DNA from: CAZSNT01 sp964607765
GTDB taxonomy: Bacteria; Verrucomicrobiota; Lentisphaeria; Oligosphaerales; JABHEG01
DNA length: 64,000 bases
Direction of reading: 5' to 3'
NCBI GenBank assembly: GCA_964607765.1
Contig: CAZSNT010000014.1
Span: 1-64,000, forward strand
This document shows, piece after piece, positions 7,881 through 17,628 of the stretch. The notes under the pieces were generated by a model, which did not search any database, was not told the origin of the DNA, and was given only the letters and a program-made list of their open reading frames with translations. How positions within the stretch are numbered: the first letter of the stretch is position 1; each line of letters starts with the position of its first letter. Position numbers and translations under genes: made by a program.

Positions 7881-10832
7881 ATGAGACTGCCGCTCTGTCT
7901 GTCCGCCATCTCCGTTGCCGTTGCTTCCCACGCCGCCACGCCGGCTTTCCCTTCTGATAAGGACACGCTCGATCCCTCGCGCTGGAAAGACAACAGCTCC
8001 GGCGCCATGTCCACTCGCTTCGACGAAACGGAGCAGGCCGTGGTCTTTTCGGTAGCCTTCCCGCCCAAGGGAGATCGCTGGATCTACCCGAAGTTCTTCC
8101 TCCGCAAAGGCGAGACCCTCAACGGCGCCGAATCCGTCTCCTTCGAACTCAGAGTCATGCCTCAAGATGACTATCAGGGCCTCAAGTGCGCTTACGTCAT
8201 GCTCTCACCCAATACCCCGACCATGTTCGCGTATGACGCCCCCGCTCCCGGCGCTTGGCACTCCATTACGGTGCAGCTCCGCAACGCCGAGGGCACGGGC
8301 AAGGAGGATGTCGCTGTGTTTCAAGTAGGCATGAACCCCCGACACGCCAAACACGGTTACGCGGTCCGCAACATCCGCTTTGGCGGCACGCCGCTGCCGA
8401 AACGCACTGTCGCGGCCATCCGCACCCGCGCCCCCGGGACGGTCTGGCTCGAGCACGAGACCCCGACCTTCACCATGACCACGCCGCTGCCCGCACTCGC
8501 CTACGTCTTGACCGACTGGCATGGCACGGTCCTTCACGAGGGCCTGTGGCCCGACAACGGGGGCTCCCCTCTCTCTTTCTCTCCCCTGCAGCCTGGTTAC
8601 TACACGCTTGCCACCACGCACGACGGCAAGGAGCCGTTGCCGCCATTCACGTTCGCCGTGGTCGTGGACCCCAAGACGCGCCCTGAGAACGCCCACTCGT
8701 TCTTCGGTGTCGACTCCGCCCAGAGCTGGCTTGCGGCTCCCGGCAGCTTCGAGTGCCCGTACTATGACGGTGATGCCTACCTGCTGGTCAGCGAGCTCAT
8801 CTACCGCGCCGGGATTCCCAACGTCCGCGACCGGCTCCGTTGGGGGGACGTCAACCCCACGCCGAACGCCTACAACTACGGCCAGTACCTCCGCAATGCG
8901 GAACTGCTCAAAGAACGCGGCATCCTGCTGAGCGGCATGTTCCATGACGCCCCGACTTGGGCCGACCGCGGCGAGAAGCTCCCCCGCGACCTGTGCGCCT
9001 TGTTCCTCTTCTGCAAGAAGACCGCTGCGGCGTTTGGGGATCGCATGGGCAACTGGGAGTTCTGGAACGAACAGGATATCAAGTTTGCTCCCGATCCCGT
9101 CTGGGACTATGCCGCGTGCATGAAAGCGGCCTACCTGGGCTTCAAGGCCGGTAGGCCCGAGACCGTCGTCGCGCCCGGCGCCGTGTGCCGTCCCGGGCGC
9201 AGCGCCTACGATATCGGGATGTACGCCAACGACATGGCCAAGTACTGCGAGATCATGAACTTCCACACCTACTCCCCCCTCTCCCAATATCCCAGGATCT
9301 TCGCCGAGATGCGGGAGTTCATGGCGACGCATGGCATCGGTGAGCGTCAGCTCTGGATGACCGAGTGCGGCACCAACTCGGAGGGCCATTCCGACGCCGA
9401 TGGCGTCCGCAAAGGCATGAAACGCCATTCTCCCGAGCAGGAGATGATCCTCGCGGAGTTCCTCGCCAAGTCGCAGATTCTCCTGATGATGGAAGGAGTT
9501 GCGAGGAACTACACCTTCGTCTTCCCGCCGTACAATGAACGCGACGGCGCCAAGGACTGGGGGCTCATGCGCCGTGACGGCTCCGTGAAACCGGGCTACA
9601 GCGCCTTCTCCACCATCACCGACCGGCTCGTTCAGGCCAAGCTTCTGGGCGAAATCGACATCCGCGAGGGGGTCCGTGCCTTTGTCTTCGAACAGCCTGA
9701 CGGCTCGCAGACCTTGGTCTTTTGGAGCGTCTCCGATCTGGACGCGGCAGGCGGCCGAGTGGCCCTCACCAGAGACGATGTTCCCCTCGACCTGCAACTG
9801 CCCGTTCCCGATGGCAGCTACACACTCACGGATCTTCTCGGCATGCGCCGGACCGTCCAGGCCGAGAATGGGCGGCTCTCCTTGCGATCCACCCGGTATC
9901 CTGCGTATCTTGCCGGCCTCGAGGGACTCCGGCCGGACCGCAAGCCGTTCCCCACCGGCCGGGTCGAGCGGCACCGGCCCGCTCGCGACGAGGATCTCAC
10001 TGTGGTCGTTCGGCTTGATCTCAACACCGACGACTTCGAGATCGCCGGGCAGAAGAGCACGGCCTCCCTGCACACGAGCTCCGGACGAGTCCGCCTCCAG
10101 GTCTGGAACCTGGACCAGACGCCGAAGTCCGGACGGCTGGAGGTCGACGGCGGCACGTTCTCGGGCCTACCCGAGACCATCGCCATTCCCGCCATGGGCA
10201 AGGCCGAGTTCAACGTTGTCTACACGCCCCAGTCAGTGGCGGCAAAAGGCGCTGCCGATGCCTGGAACACGGACCTGATCATCACCGGCACGTTCAACGG
10301 CAAATCCATCAGTCGGTTCCGGATGCCTGTGTTCATGTTCGGCGCCTTCATCGCCAGCTGTCGGGACGTGCCTCTGAACGCCTCCAAACCCGAGGACTGG
10401 CGTCGCAACGACTCGGCAACCACCACGACCATCACCTTCGACCAAGCCGAGAACGCCGTCCGCTTCGACCTCGTGTGGGAAGACGAGGTCGATCGCTGGT
10501 TCTATCCCGAACACGTTCTCAAGCTCCCCGATGAGTCCTTTGCGTGCGCGGCCATGCTCGCGTTCGAGGTCAAATCGTGCCAGGACAAGGTGGAGAACGA
10601 CTTCAGGCATCACCTCCTGATGCTCTGCGTCGAGGATGTCCGCGAGCATGGCACGACCAAGTCCATCTCCTACGCGCCGCCCCTCAACGACTGGGAGACC
10701 CGTTACATCCCTCTCGGCAGTCAGGGCATCCACCTGGAGGCGGTCCGCATGATCCGCCTGGGCGCCAACCCCCGCGGCAAGAAGCTCACCTTCTGGCTCC
10801 GCAATCTGCGTCTCCTCAAACCTCAGGAGTGA
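7881..10832 (+). CDS. Secreted GH39-like (clan A) glycoside hydrolase with duplicated end domains
   Basis: The start at 7881 (983 residues) gives a good signal peptide ending near SHAA. The catalytic region has the clan-A pair: acid/base Glu397 in FWNEQD and nucleophile Glu495 in WMTECG, at the spacing of a TIM-barrel retaining glycosidase. The general look is GH39-like (beta-xylosidase or related), but the family is uncertain. Residues about 30-175 and about 835-983 are similar to each other (DPSRWKDN and PEDWRRND; RWIYPKFFL and RWFYPEHVL), so the catalytic core is flanked by two copies of a beta-sandwich, probably carbohydrate-binding. An in-frame ATG at 7833 would bury the signal peptide and was rejected. 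It likely acts outside the cytoplasm on a polysaccharide or glycoside. Confidence 0.8.
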   Translation: MRLPLCLSAISVAVASHAATPAFPSDKDTLDPSRWKDNSSGAMSTRFDETEQAVVFSVAFPPKGDRWIYPKFFLRKGETLNGAESVSFELRVMPQDDYQGLKCAYVMLSPNTPTMFAYDAPAPGAWHSITVQLRNAEGTGKEDVAVFQVGMNPRHAKHGYAVRNIRFGGTPLPKRTVAAIRTRAPGTVWLEHETPTFTMTTPLPALAYVLTDWHGTVLHEGLWPDNGGSPLSFSPLQPGYYTLATTHDGKEPLPPFTFAVVVDPKTRPENAHSFFGVDSAQSWLAAPGSFECPYYDGDAYLLVSELIYRAGIPNVRDRLRWGDVNPTPNAYNYGQYLRNAELLKERGILLSGMFHDAPTWADRGEKLPRDLCALFLFCKKTAAAFGDRMGNWEFWNEQDIKFAPDPVWDYAACMKAAYLGFKAGRPETVVAPGAVCRPGRSAYDIGMYANDMAKYCEIMNFHTYSPLSQYPRIFAEMREFMATHGIGERQLWMTECGTNSEGHSDADGVRKGMKRHSPEQEMILAEFLAKSQILLMMEGVARNYTFVFPPYNERDGAKDWGLMRRDGSVKPGYSAFSTITDRLVQAKLLGEIDIREGVRAFVFEQPDGSQTLVFWSVSDLDAAGGRVALTRDDVPLDLQLPVPDGSYTLTDLLGMRRTVQAENGRLSLRSTRYPAYLAGLEGLRPDRKPFPTGRVERHRPARDEDLTVVVRLDLNTDDFEIAGQKSTASLHTSSGRVRLQVWNLDQTPKSGRLEVDGGTFSGLPETIAIPAMGKAEFNVVYTPQSVAAKGAADAWNTDLIITGTFNGKSISRFRMPVFMFGAFIASCRDVPLNASKPEDWRRNDSATTTTITFDQAENAVRFDLVWEDEVDRWFYPEHVLKLPDESFACAAMLAFEVKSCQDKVENDFRHHLLMLCVEDVREHGTTKSISYAPPLNDWETRYIPLGSQGIHLEAVRMIRLGANPRGKKLTFWLRNLRLLKPQE

Positions 10833-11035
10833 GGAACGGCCTCCTTCCAGCCACCACCCAAATTGCCAGACAGCTTGGTGCCCACACCAGCACCGCGCAG
10901 CCCCGGAAGCAGCCGCGCCCGAACCAGGGGATTGCACAAGAAGGAAACCGTGTCCATGGCCATGGCCCCAAGAAGAAGAGGGATCTCATGTCAAAAATGC
11001 GGGCCAGAGCCTGTCCGGAAAGCCCTCCCAGGCTC
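10833..11035. other. Intergenic, nothing recognised
   Basis: The stretch between the hydrolase stop and the inverted repeat shows no gene or motif I can support. Confidence 0.4.
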
Positions 11036-11182
11036 TGTCATTGGTCATCTGTCATTGGTCATTGGTGAGTTTTCTGCCGAAACGGGAGCCGGATTGCCCA
11101 AGATCTCACATCTGCACCAATCGAGATCGCTTCTGCGAAGTCTGCATCTCACTAATGACCAATGACTAATGACCAATGACAG
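11036..11182. repeat. Inverted-repeat element built of GTCATTGGTCATT units
   Basis: The left arm (11036-11066) is TGTCATTGGTCATCTGTCAT and onward. The right arm (11152-11182) is its near-perfect reverse complement, made of AATGACCAATGACTAATGAC units. About 85 bp without a reading frame lie between. It sits between convergent genes. Confidence 0.7.
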
Positions 11183-11212
11183 CGCCCTGAACCCTTTCAG
11201 GACGGCATCGGG

Positions 11213-12652
11213 CTAGCGTTTGGAGCCGGCCAGGACCTTGGTAGTGGCGCCGTTGAGCTTGAGCAGGCGCTTGCCGTCCGTGAATCCCTCCGGGCGGCCG
11301 CTGAGTTCCTGCACGAGCCTGTGCCGCCACTGCTCGATCTCCGCGGCGCGATCGGGGGTCTGGGAGAGATCGCTGGTCTCGCCGGGATCCTGTTCAAGAT
11401 CGAAGTACTGCTCCGTCCCCAGGCCCGGGAACCAGATGTACTTGCGCCGCCCGTCTGTGAGCATCTGGTAGCCGGTGTCCCCACCCAGCGTCCTGCAAAT
11501 CTCGCTGTGAACGTAGCCGCGCCATTCCGTGCTCCCCTGGATAAGAGGCAACACGCTACGACCGTCGACCGTATCCGGGATCTCGACGCCGGCGACGTCC
11601 AGGACAGTCGGCATGATGTCCATCAGCTCGACAGGCTGGTCCAAGACCCGGCCCTGCGGGATTCCCATCGTGTCCGGGAGTTTGACCAGGAAGGGGATCC
11701 GCGCGGACCCCTCGTAGGGCAAGCACTTGCGGCAGAACTGGTGATCGCCAAGCATGTCGCCGTGGTCTGAGCAAAACACGATCATGGTGTTGTCCATGTC
11801 CACGCCGGTCTTCCTGAAGGTGTTGAGCAGGCGCCGGATCTGGTCGTCAATGTGATTGATCTGCGCGTAGTAGGCGGCGCGGTACTGCTGCAGTTGCTGA
11901 GGCGGCAGGAACTGGCGGGGGTTGGTTCCGTCGTTGCCCAGGTGGGGCGAGTCGTAGACCTCGGACCAGTCTGCCTGGATCGGTGTCGGCATCTCCTGGC
12001 GGATATAGCGTTCGTAATAGAACGGCGGCGGAGTGATCGGGGGATGGGGGTGGAAGTAGCTGAGCTTGAGGAAGAACGGCCGGGTCGGGTCCCGCGTCTC
12101 CAGAAAGTCCACAGCCGTCTCAGTGGCCCAGTTGGCTACATGCCAACGCTCATCCAAGTGCCAGGTTCGCACATAGCACGACTCGCCCTGGACGCCGTGG
12201 CCCATGTGTTCCTCGGGCCGCGCCACGCCGTGGTGGCGCAGATAGCGGAGGTAGTCGCTGTCGCCTTCCTGCGGGCTGGCCCCGGGACCGTCCGAGAGCT
12301 CGAAACCCTCGAAGCCGTAGTGTCTGCGCAACGGCCAAAGATGCAGCTTGCCGCAGAGTTGAGTCTGATAGCCTGAGTCGCGCAGCAGTTGCGGCAGCGT
12401 CGGGGCATCCAGCCAGGTCTCGTAGTTGTGCAGACATCCGTGGGTTGAGGGCTTCTGCCCGCTCATCAGTGTGCGCCGGGCAGGAATGCAGACCGGACAC
12501 GCCGAGTAGGCGTGGCGGAAGCGGTTCCCCGAAGCGGCAATCCAGTCGAGACAGGGCGTCTGCAGCACGGCATGTCCCTCGATTCCCAGGCAGTCGCCGC
12601 GCTGCTGGTCGGTCACGATCAGGATGATGTTCGGTCGTCGATCTTCGCGCAT
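11213..12652 (-). CDS. Sulfatase (formylglycine type), probably cytoplasmic or non-classically exported
   Basis: The start at 12652 (479 residues) has GGAG six to eight bases upstream; a longer frame to 12793 adds a non-homologous extension. The protein has the sulfatase metal motif IVTDQQ (Asp15) and the formylglycine signature CIPAR with Cys55 as the residue to be oxidised. It also has the LCGKLHL and FCSDHGDMLGDH segments of the alkaline-phosphatase superfamily. It would hydrolyse sulfate esters, presumably on a carbohydrate. No signal peptide is visible, unlike most other sulfatases here, so it may act on small sulfated sugars inside the cell. Confidence 0.93.
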   Translation of the reverse strand: MREDRRPNIILIVTDQQRGDCLGIEGHAVLQTPCLDWIAASGNRFRHAYSACPVCIPARRTLMSGQKPSTHGCLHNYETWLDAPTLPQLLRDSGYQTQLCGKLHLWPLRRHYGFEGFELSDGPGASPQEGDSDYLRYLRHHGVARPEEHMGHGVQGESCYVRTWHLDERWHVANWATETAVDFLETRDPTRPFFLKLSYFHPHPPITPPPFYYERYIRQEMPTPIQADWSEVYDSPHLGNDGTNPRQFLPPQQLQQYRAAYYAQINHIDDQIRRLLNTFRKTGVDMDNTMIVFCSDHGDMLGDHQFCRKCLPYEGSARIPFLVKLPDTMGIPQGRVLDQPVELMDIMPTVLDVAGVEIPDTVDGRSVLPLIQGSTEWRGYVHSEICRTLGGDTGYQMLTDGRRKYIWFPGLGTEQYFDLEQDPGETSDLSQTPDRAAEIEQWRHRLVQELSGRPEGFTDGKRLLKLNGATTKVLAGSKR

Positions 12653-12928
12653 GCCCATTCTCCGATCAGAATACGTCGTTGCCAGAAGGGAACGGCGTTG
12701 CCGGTTCGCCGTCCGTGCTCTGTTCACAGTGTATCCGCTGTTGGCTCGGACAGCCAGCCCCGACCAAACTCGAGTCGACCCGAGAGTGGTCACATCAGCT
12801 CAAGCCATTAAGGTACAAACAAGTAGACACGCCGCACAAGTCAACAGGGGCTTTAGAGGCCGGGGATCGCGTCCAGGGAAGTGGCCGTTGAGCTTGGTGC
12901 CGGAAGGCTGCGCCGACCGTAGCGCTGG

Positions 12929-13267
12929 ATGGAAGTACGAAACCAATACAAGATGCGAAGATGTGAGATGGCACTGATCTCGCACGGCCTCTTCGTAGCA
13001 GCGGTGGCCGCGTACATCGTCGCGGCAGGCGTGTTCGGGCTTTTGCTCCTTGGAGCATTCAATCGTGACGGCACGGCGATTGCCGCAGTGCCGTACTCGA
13101 TTCTGACTGGGATGATCCTGAACGGCTGTGGCGCCGTAGCCGCAATCGTCGGCTTCTTCGTGAAGGCCGAGCGCAGGTGGGCCTGTGTTGTCGCCTTACT
13201 CCTGAACAGTGCGCCCCCACTGGTCGCGTTTGCATTGATGGCAGTCGGATTCGTACTGATTGGGTGA
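12929..13267 (+). CDS. Small membrane protein, unknown function
   Basis: The frame encodes up to 112 residues with three strongly hydrophobic segments (about 20-42, 58-78, 84-110) separated by short polar loops (AFNRDG, KAERRW). I do not recognise a family. Starts at 12929, 12953 or 12968 are possible; none has a clear ribosome-binding site. The hydrophobic pattern and GC-rich third positions support a real gene. Confidence 0.55.
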   Translation: MEVRNQYKMRRCEMALISHGLFVAAVAAYIVAAGVFGLLLLGAFNRDGTAIAAVPYSILTGMILNGCGAVAAIVGFFVKAERRWACVVALLLNSAPPLVAFALMAVGFVLIG

Positions 13268-13342
13268 GCAGACTGCGGAGTAAGGCTGTCGTGCGAACGC
13301 GCTGTCGTGCAGCGCGCGAGTTGAGGCCGTGCTCGTGTTCGC

Positions 13343-14749
13343 CTACCGTGACGTCGCCGCGTCCCGGGCGTCGCACGTCGTCCGGCGGAAGAGGAACAGC
13401 GTGGACACCTTCTGGGGCACGCCATCGACCTCGAGGAGCGGATAGGCGAGGAAGTTGACGGGGCCCGAGACCGGACCGGGATCGAGGACGAGGTCGCGGC
13501 CGCGGGTGAACTCGAAGCGGTTCGCCGGATGGTGGCCGAAGTAGTACATGCTCAAGGCGCTGAACTTGTCTGCCTCGCTGATGTCGAGCGGCCACCACTT
13601 CCCTTCGGCAAAGAACTCGGCCCAGCAATGGTAGCCGTCCGTGCCGCCGTCATCGCGCTCGGAGGGAATCGCTGCGCCGATCGCGAAACGGGCAGGGATG
13701 CCGACAGAGCGGGCCAGGCCGATGAAATAGGCATGGTAGTCGGTGCAGTTTCCGAACAGCGCACTGCAGGCGTACTTCGCATCGCCCTTGCCCCATCCCT
13801 CGCCAAACTTCATATAGCGCATCTTCTCGATCACGCGATCGTAGAGCGCCCTGGCCTTCATCAGGTCGCCCGTCAGGCTCCCGACTGCCTCCTCTGCCTC
13901 GGCCCTGATGGCGTCGTCCGAGGGGACCAGCCGCTCAGGCTGCAGGTGCTTCTGCGCCTCTGCGGCAGCGCCCGGATAGGCGCCCTTCTCGACCCGGGAC
14001 ACGTCATAGACGATCTCGATCTCCTTGCCGCCGTCGGTCGGGCTCAGTTCCAGAAAGAGCACGCGGTTGCCGTGGGCACTGTCGACGAGGGTTCGCCGGA
14101 CGCCGGGTGCGTTGATGGACTCCACCGTCACCGTCTGGAAATCGTCCGAGGAAGCGAGCGGGACCCAGCAACGCCCCTTGCCCTTGATCTCGGGCAGTGT
14201 TGCCCGGTAGCGGAATTCGAACGCGTCGTGACCGGTCAGAACGCCAAGGAGCTCCTGGGACGCGTCGTCGACCGGGGCACGCCCCCAGGTCTTATCCTCG
14301 TTCTGCTGCCAAACGTAGTACGGCTTCCCGTTGAGCTTGTGGACCGTGGTTTCGGTCACGGTCATGTTGCCCGGGTCGCCATGCAGGAAGAAATCGATGT
14401 CGTAGAACTGGCCATCGGCACTGGCCATATCGACGCACGCAAAGTGCCTCTGCGGGGCCAGTGAAGCGAGGTACTCCACGTGGACACGGACGAGCTTGAG
14501 CTTGAGCGTTCTGCCCTCGAAAGGGACAATGAAGTACCCGTGTCCGCGCTCGATCTCCTCGGCAATGTGCTTCTCGATGCCTGCCTGGATCTGTCCGGTG
14601 ACAATGGTGGGCACGTATGGCTCATCCTGCTCCGCGGTGTCTGAGGAGCGTTCTCTGGTGCAGCCGCTCATCGAGACACAGAGAAGCACGATCGCACATG
14701 GTCGGGCAAGACACACCAGCACCGCGAGTGGCTCCGTTTCCTGTTTCAT
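13343..14749 (-). CDS. Transglutaminase-like lipoprotein
   Basis: The start at 14749 (468 residues) has GGAG eight bases upstream and gives a lipoprotein signal with lipobox MSGC. The C-terminal half is a transglutaminase-like cysteine-protease fold. The triad is Cys335 (GNCTDYH), His374 (GYHCWAEF) and Asp389 (PLDISEA), with GIPARFAIG between. The N-terminal half is beta-rich, as in other bacterial transglutaminase-domain proteins of unknown substrate. Peptidase or peptide cross-linking activity at the cell envelope is plausible. It shares orientation with the small lipoprotein gene upstream. Confidence 0.88.
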   Translation of the reverse strand: MKQETEPLAVLVCLARPCAIVLLCVSMSGCTRERSSDTAEQDEPYVPTIVTGQIQAGIEKHIAEEIERGHGYFIVPFEGRTLKLKLVRVHVEYLASLAPQRHFACVDMASADGQFYDIDFFLHGDPGNMTVTETTVHKLNGKPYYVWQQNEDKTWGRAPVDDASQELLGVLTGHDAFEFRYRATLPEIKGKGRCWVPLASSDDFQTVTVESINAPGVRRTLVDSAHGNRVLFLELSPTDGGKEIEIVYDVSRVEKGAYPGAAAEAQKHLQPERLVPSDDAIRAEAEEAVGSLTGDLMKARALYDRVIEKMRYMKFGEGWGKGDAKYACSALFGNCTDYHAYFIGLARSVGIPARFAIGAAIPSERDDGGTDGYHCWAEFFAEGKWWPLDISEADKFSALSMYYFGHHPANRFEFTRGRDLVLDPGPVSGPVNFLAYPLLEVDGVPQKVSTLFLFRRTTCDARDAATSR

Positions 14750-14861
14750 CTGTCCATCTCCGCCGCTGGCGGCCACGTCCTCCGCAGGCATGCGCCTGGT
14801 CCGGCCCGGCGAGCATGCGGGGGGGGCTCCCCGCGTGGCCGTGCCTGAGCAACCGGGCCGC

Positions 14862-15038
14862 TCAGTGCGCGGGGTGATCCTTGGGTTTCTGCTGTGCTGC
14901 GGACTTCGCCGTTCCCGCCTTGCCCTCTGCCTGGGTAGAGGTCCCTGTCTCGTCCTTGTCCTCATCCCGGCAGCCGCTCACTCCCAGCCCCAGCAGACCA
15001 ACGGCCACCACGGCCAAAAACACGCGCAATTTCTTCAT
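14862..15038 (-). CDS. Small lipoprotein, unknown function
   Basis: This 58-residue protein begins MKKLRVFLAVVAVG and has the lipobox GVSGC, followed by a short polar, Lys/Glu/Ala-rich tail. GGAG lies nine bases before the ATG at 15038. Its size and the absence of a folded domain suggest a surface or periplasmic anchor. It may be transcribed together with the transglutaminase-like gene 112 bp downstream. Confidence 0.7.
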   Translation of the reverse strand: MKKLRVFLAVVAVGLLGLGVSGCRDEDKDETGTSTQAEGKAGTAKSAAQQKPKDHPAH

Positions 15039-15310
15039 GGCTTCCAGCTCCTGTTGACAAACGACTCCGAACTCGTTCCGTAGAGGCAACAACCAGTGAG
15101 AGAGACAAGACGCACCCCGCCGTTGTTCCATGAGAGCCCGATCGTGCCGGCGCACGTGGCTGGCATTGCGCCGGTTTGGTCCGCGGGGCACACCACTTAC
15201 CCGCAATAGGAGTATGTTACGGAACAGGTTTGCGCACGCTCGGCACTTTGCGGGGGTCGCGCGACACGAGACGAACCGCCGGACGAGGCGACACCGGGAG
15301 AACCCCAAGA

Positions 15311-15940
15311 ATGCGTCGACACTTCACGCTGATTGAGTTACTGGTCGTGATCGGCATCATCGCTATCCTGATGGGACTGCTGCTTCCTGCGCTCGCGCAT
15401 GCCCGGGAACGGGCGCGACGCACCCAGTGCAAGTCGAATCTGAAACAGGTCGGCACGTCGACATTGATGTACGCGATGGACTACAGCGCACTGCCTCCGA
15501 ACGCCCGGTCAGGCTACACGTCGCTGAGCACGGCGGCACTGCGTGACGGCGGGGGGGCCATCGGGGTTGGTCTGGTCGCCGTCCAGCAGGCCGAGGCGCG
15601 GGTGTTCGGGTGCCCGTCGCATCAACCACGGACGCCTGACCGAGTCGCCGCCGATTGGGCCGCCGGCGGGGCCACGATGGGCGCCTATCTGTACCGGGAG
15701 CAGGACAACCCCGTCCCCGTCCAGCTCGGCAGCTCGGGTCCCTCCGTGAAGACTGGCATCTTCATGGACAACAATCAGGCGGGCAGTGAGGAAGCGCATC
15801 GGGGGAAATGGACGCAGATCTTCTTCCGCGACGGCGCGGTGATCGGGAAGCGGAACACGCCGACGGTGGGGGAGTTCTTCACGCACGACGGCAGCGCCTC
15901 GGTCCTTGACACCGTCTGGGACAACGCGGACGACCGCTAG
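15311..15940 (+). CDS. Pseudopilin-like protein with prepilin cleavage motif
   Basis: The 209-residue protein starts MRRHFTLIELLVVIGIIAIL, the type IV prepilin/type II secretion N-terminus. Here His replaces the usual Gly before the cleavage point, a variant often seen in Lentisphaerota. The hydrophobic helix is followed by ARERARRTQCKSNLKQVG and a globular C-terminal domain. PVC genomes encode dozens of such single pseudopilins. Function is unproven; secretion or surface display is usually assumed. ATG 15311 is chosen because it places the motif at the extreme N-terminus. Confidence 0.88.
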   Translation: MRRHFTLIELLVVIGIIAILMGLLLPALAHARERARRTQCKSNLKQVGTSTLMYAMDYSALPPNARSGYTSLSTAALRDGGGAIGVGLVAVQQAEARVFGCPSHQPRTPDRVAADWAAGGATMGAYLYREQDNPVPVQLGSSGPSVKTGIFMDNNQAGSEEAHRGKWTQIFFRDGAVIGKRNTPTVGEFFTHDGSASVLDTVWDNADDR

Positions 15941-16054
15941 CCCGGAATGGCGTTGTTCTGAGATAAGCGTGAGGAGGGCGAACCCCACCGGCCCTGCGCG
16001 GTGGGGACTGGGACACCAGTTCGGTCTTATCTTGACGCCATTCCCCCCTACACC

Positions 16055-17551
16055 TCACCACGGGGACACCCTGTGCCCGACGGCGCGAGTGTGCCGCATC
16101 AGCCCCATGGCGGCGGCGGCGGTCAGTTTCTGCACGCGTTCCGCCTGATCAGGGTCTGCCGCGAGATCGGTCATCTCATCGGGGTCATGCGCGAGGTCGT
16201 AGAGTTCGGCCCGGTCCATGTGCGGGTAGCAGAGCAGTTTCCAATCCCCCTCGTACACAGCCATGTTCTGGTACTCCAAAGCTTCGTGGAAGGCGTAGGC
16301 GAACACCTGGTGCCCGCGGCCGGACCTCATCTCGGCGCTGACATCGCAGCCGTCGATGTCAGTGGGCGGCTCCAGCCCGGCCAGGCTCATGACCGTGGGC
16401 AGCACATCCACATTGCTCACCGGCCGGTCCCAGGTCGACGGCAGGCCGGCGCGCGGCGCGCGCACGATCAGCGGCACGTGAATGAGCGAGGGGGCGCAGA
16501 TGTTCTGTTTGGCGTTGAGTGCGTGGTCGCCCAGAAAGTCCCCGTGATCGCTGGTGAAGACAATGATCGTCTCGTCGAGCAGTCCCCTGCTCTCGAGAGC
16601 ATCGATCATCCGGCCGACTGCCAGGTCGATGCCGTGCACCATCGCGTTGGTGTAGCGCCGAATGTTCCTGACGTCCTCGTCGCTGAAGTGGCTGACATCC
16701 TTGACGACGTCGATCACGGGGCGTTTTGTCCCGTGCGGATCCACCGGGGGCAGCACGTCCCTGGTCTCGTAGCGTTGAGCAAGATCGTGCGACGGGCAGA
16801 TGGTGTGATGCGGATCGGGGAAGCCCACGAAGGCGAAGAAGGGAGTCCCGTCTTCGCACGCATCCAGGTACGCTGCAAACCGTTCGGCGAGCCAGCGCGA
16901 ATGGTGCAGCTCGGATGGGATGACTGACTGGTAGACAGGCGCCGCGCCGTCGGGTCTTTTCCCGGTCTCGTGTGCTGCGACACGGCCGTGGACCTCCGGG
17001 TGATTCTCGCGCAACCACTTGGCGTAGTGTCCCTGGCGTGCGGGCCCCTCGCCGTGGCCTTTGGTCATCTCCACGTGCTGGAAGCCGTAGTAGGGGCCAT
17101 GCCAGTCGTCTTTGGCGCCGGTCTTCCAGATAGCGTAGCTCTCGTCATACCCGTAAGATGGATCCCCCAAGTTCGGGGTCAGGTGCAGCTTGCCGAGCGA
17201 CACGGTGCTGTAGCCCGCCTCGGCGAACCGGTCGGCGATGGTGGGAATCTGGGGCACGATCGCTTCCGGCGCGAGCACCCATCTCGCTTCGGGGTCGATG
17301 CGTTCATTGTCGCGTCGCGGCAACGCCATGCCGTTCGCCCACACGCCGTGCCCGGGCGGGTACAACCCGGTCATCAGTGAAGAGCGCGAGGGCGTGCAGA
17401 CGGGGTTTGCCGCAATGTGGCGCGTGAACAGGGTCCCTTCCCGGGCGAGCCGGTCGATGTTGGGTGTGTCGATGTGCGGGTTGCCCGTGCAGCCGAGGCT
17501 GTGGTAGCGCTGCTGGTCGGTGTGGATGATGAGGATGTTCTTGGGGCTCAA
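16055..17551 (-). CDS. Sulfatase (formylglycine type), TTG start
   Basis: This 498-residue sulfatase has the metal motif IIHTDQQ (Asp12), the formylglycine signature CTPSR (Cys52), and the segments LGKLHL and FTSDHGDFLGDH. The start codon is TTG at 17551, preceded by AGGAGG at nine bases, so the start is well supported. It has no signal peptide. It lies 77 bp downstream of an alpha-galactosidase on the same strand, which suggests an operon working on sulfated galactosides. Confidence 0.93.
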   Translation of the reverse strand: MSPKNILIIHTDQQRYHSLGCTGNPHIDTPNIDRLAREGTLFTRHIAANPVCTPSRSSLMTGLYPPGHGVWANGMALPRRDNERIDPEARWVLAPEAIVPQIPTIADRFAEAGYSTVSLGKLHLTPNLGDPSYGYDESYAIWKTGAKDDWHGPYYGFQHVEMTKGHGEGPARQGHYAKWLRENHPEVHGRVAAHETGKRPDGAAPVYQSVIPSELHHSRWLAERFAAYLDACEDGTPFFAFVGFPDPHHTICPSHDLAQRYETRDVLPPVDPHGTKRPVIDVVKDVSHFSDEDVRNIRRYTNAMVHGIDLAVGRMIDALESRGLLDETIIVFTSDHGDFLGDHALNAKQNICAPSLIHVPLIVRAPRAGLPSTWDRPVSNVDVLPTVMSLAGLEPPTDIDGCDVSAEMRSGRGHQVFAYAFHEALEYQNMAVYEGDWKLLCYPHMDRAELYDLAHDPDEMTDLAADPDQAERVQKLTAAAAMGLMRHTRAVGHRVSPW

Positions 17552-17628
17552 CGTCGAGTGCCTCCTGTCGGAAGATGGCCGGATTGTCGGGTTGTTGGGG
17601 GGCCAGCTCGTGTTACGGGTGCCATGGA

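Noticed and set aside
8205..10073. 622-codon frame opposite the GH39-like gene
   Set aside because: No domain features; the plus-strand gene has a signal peptide and catalytic motifs.
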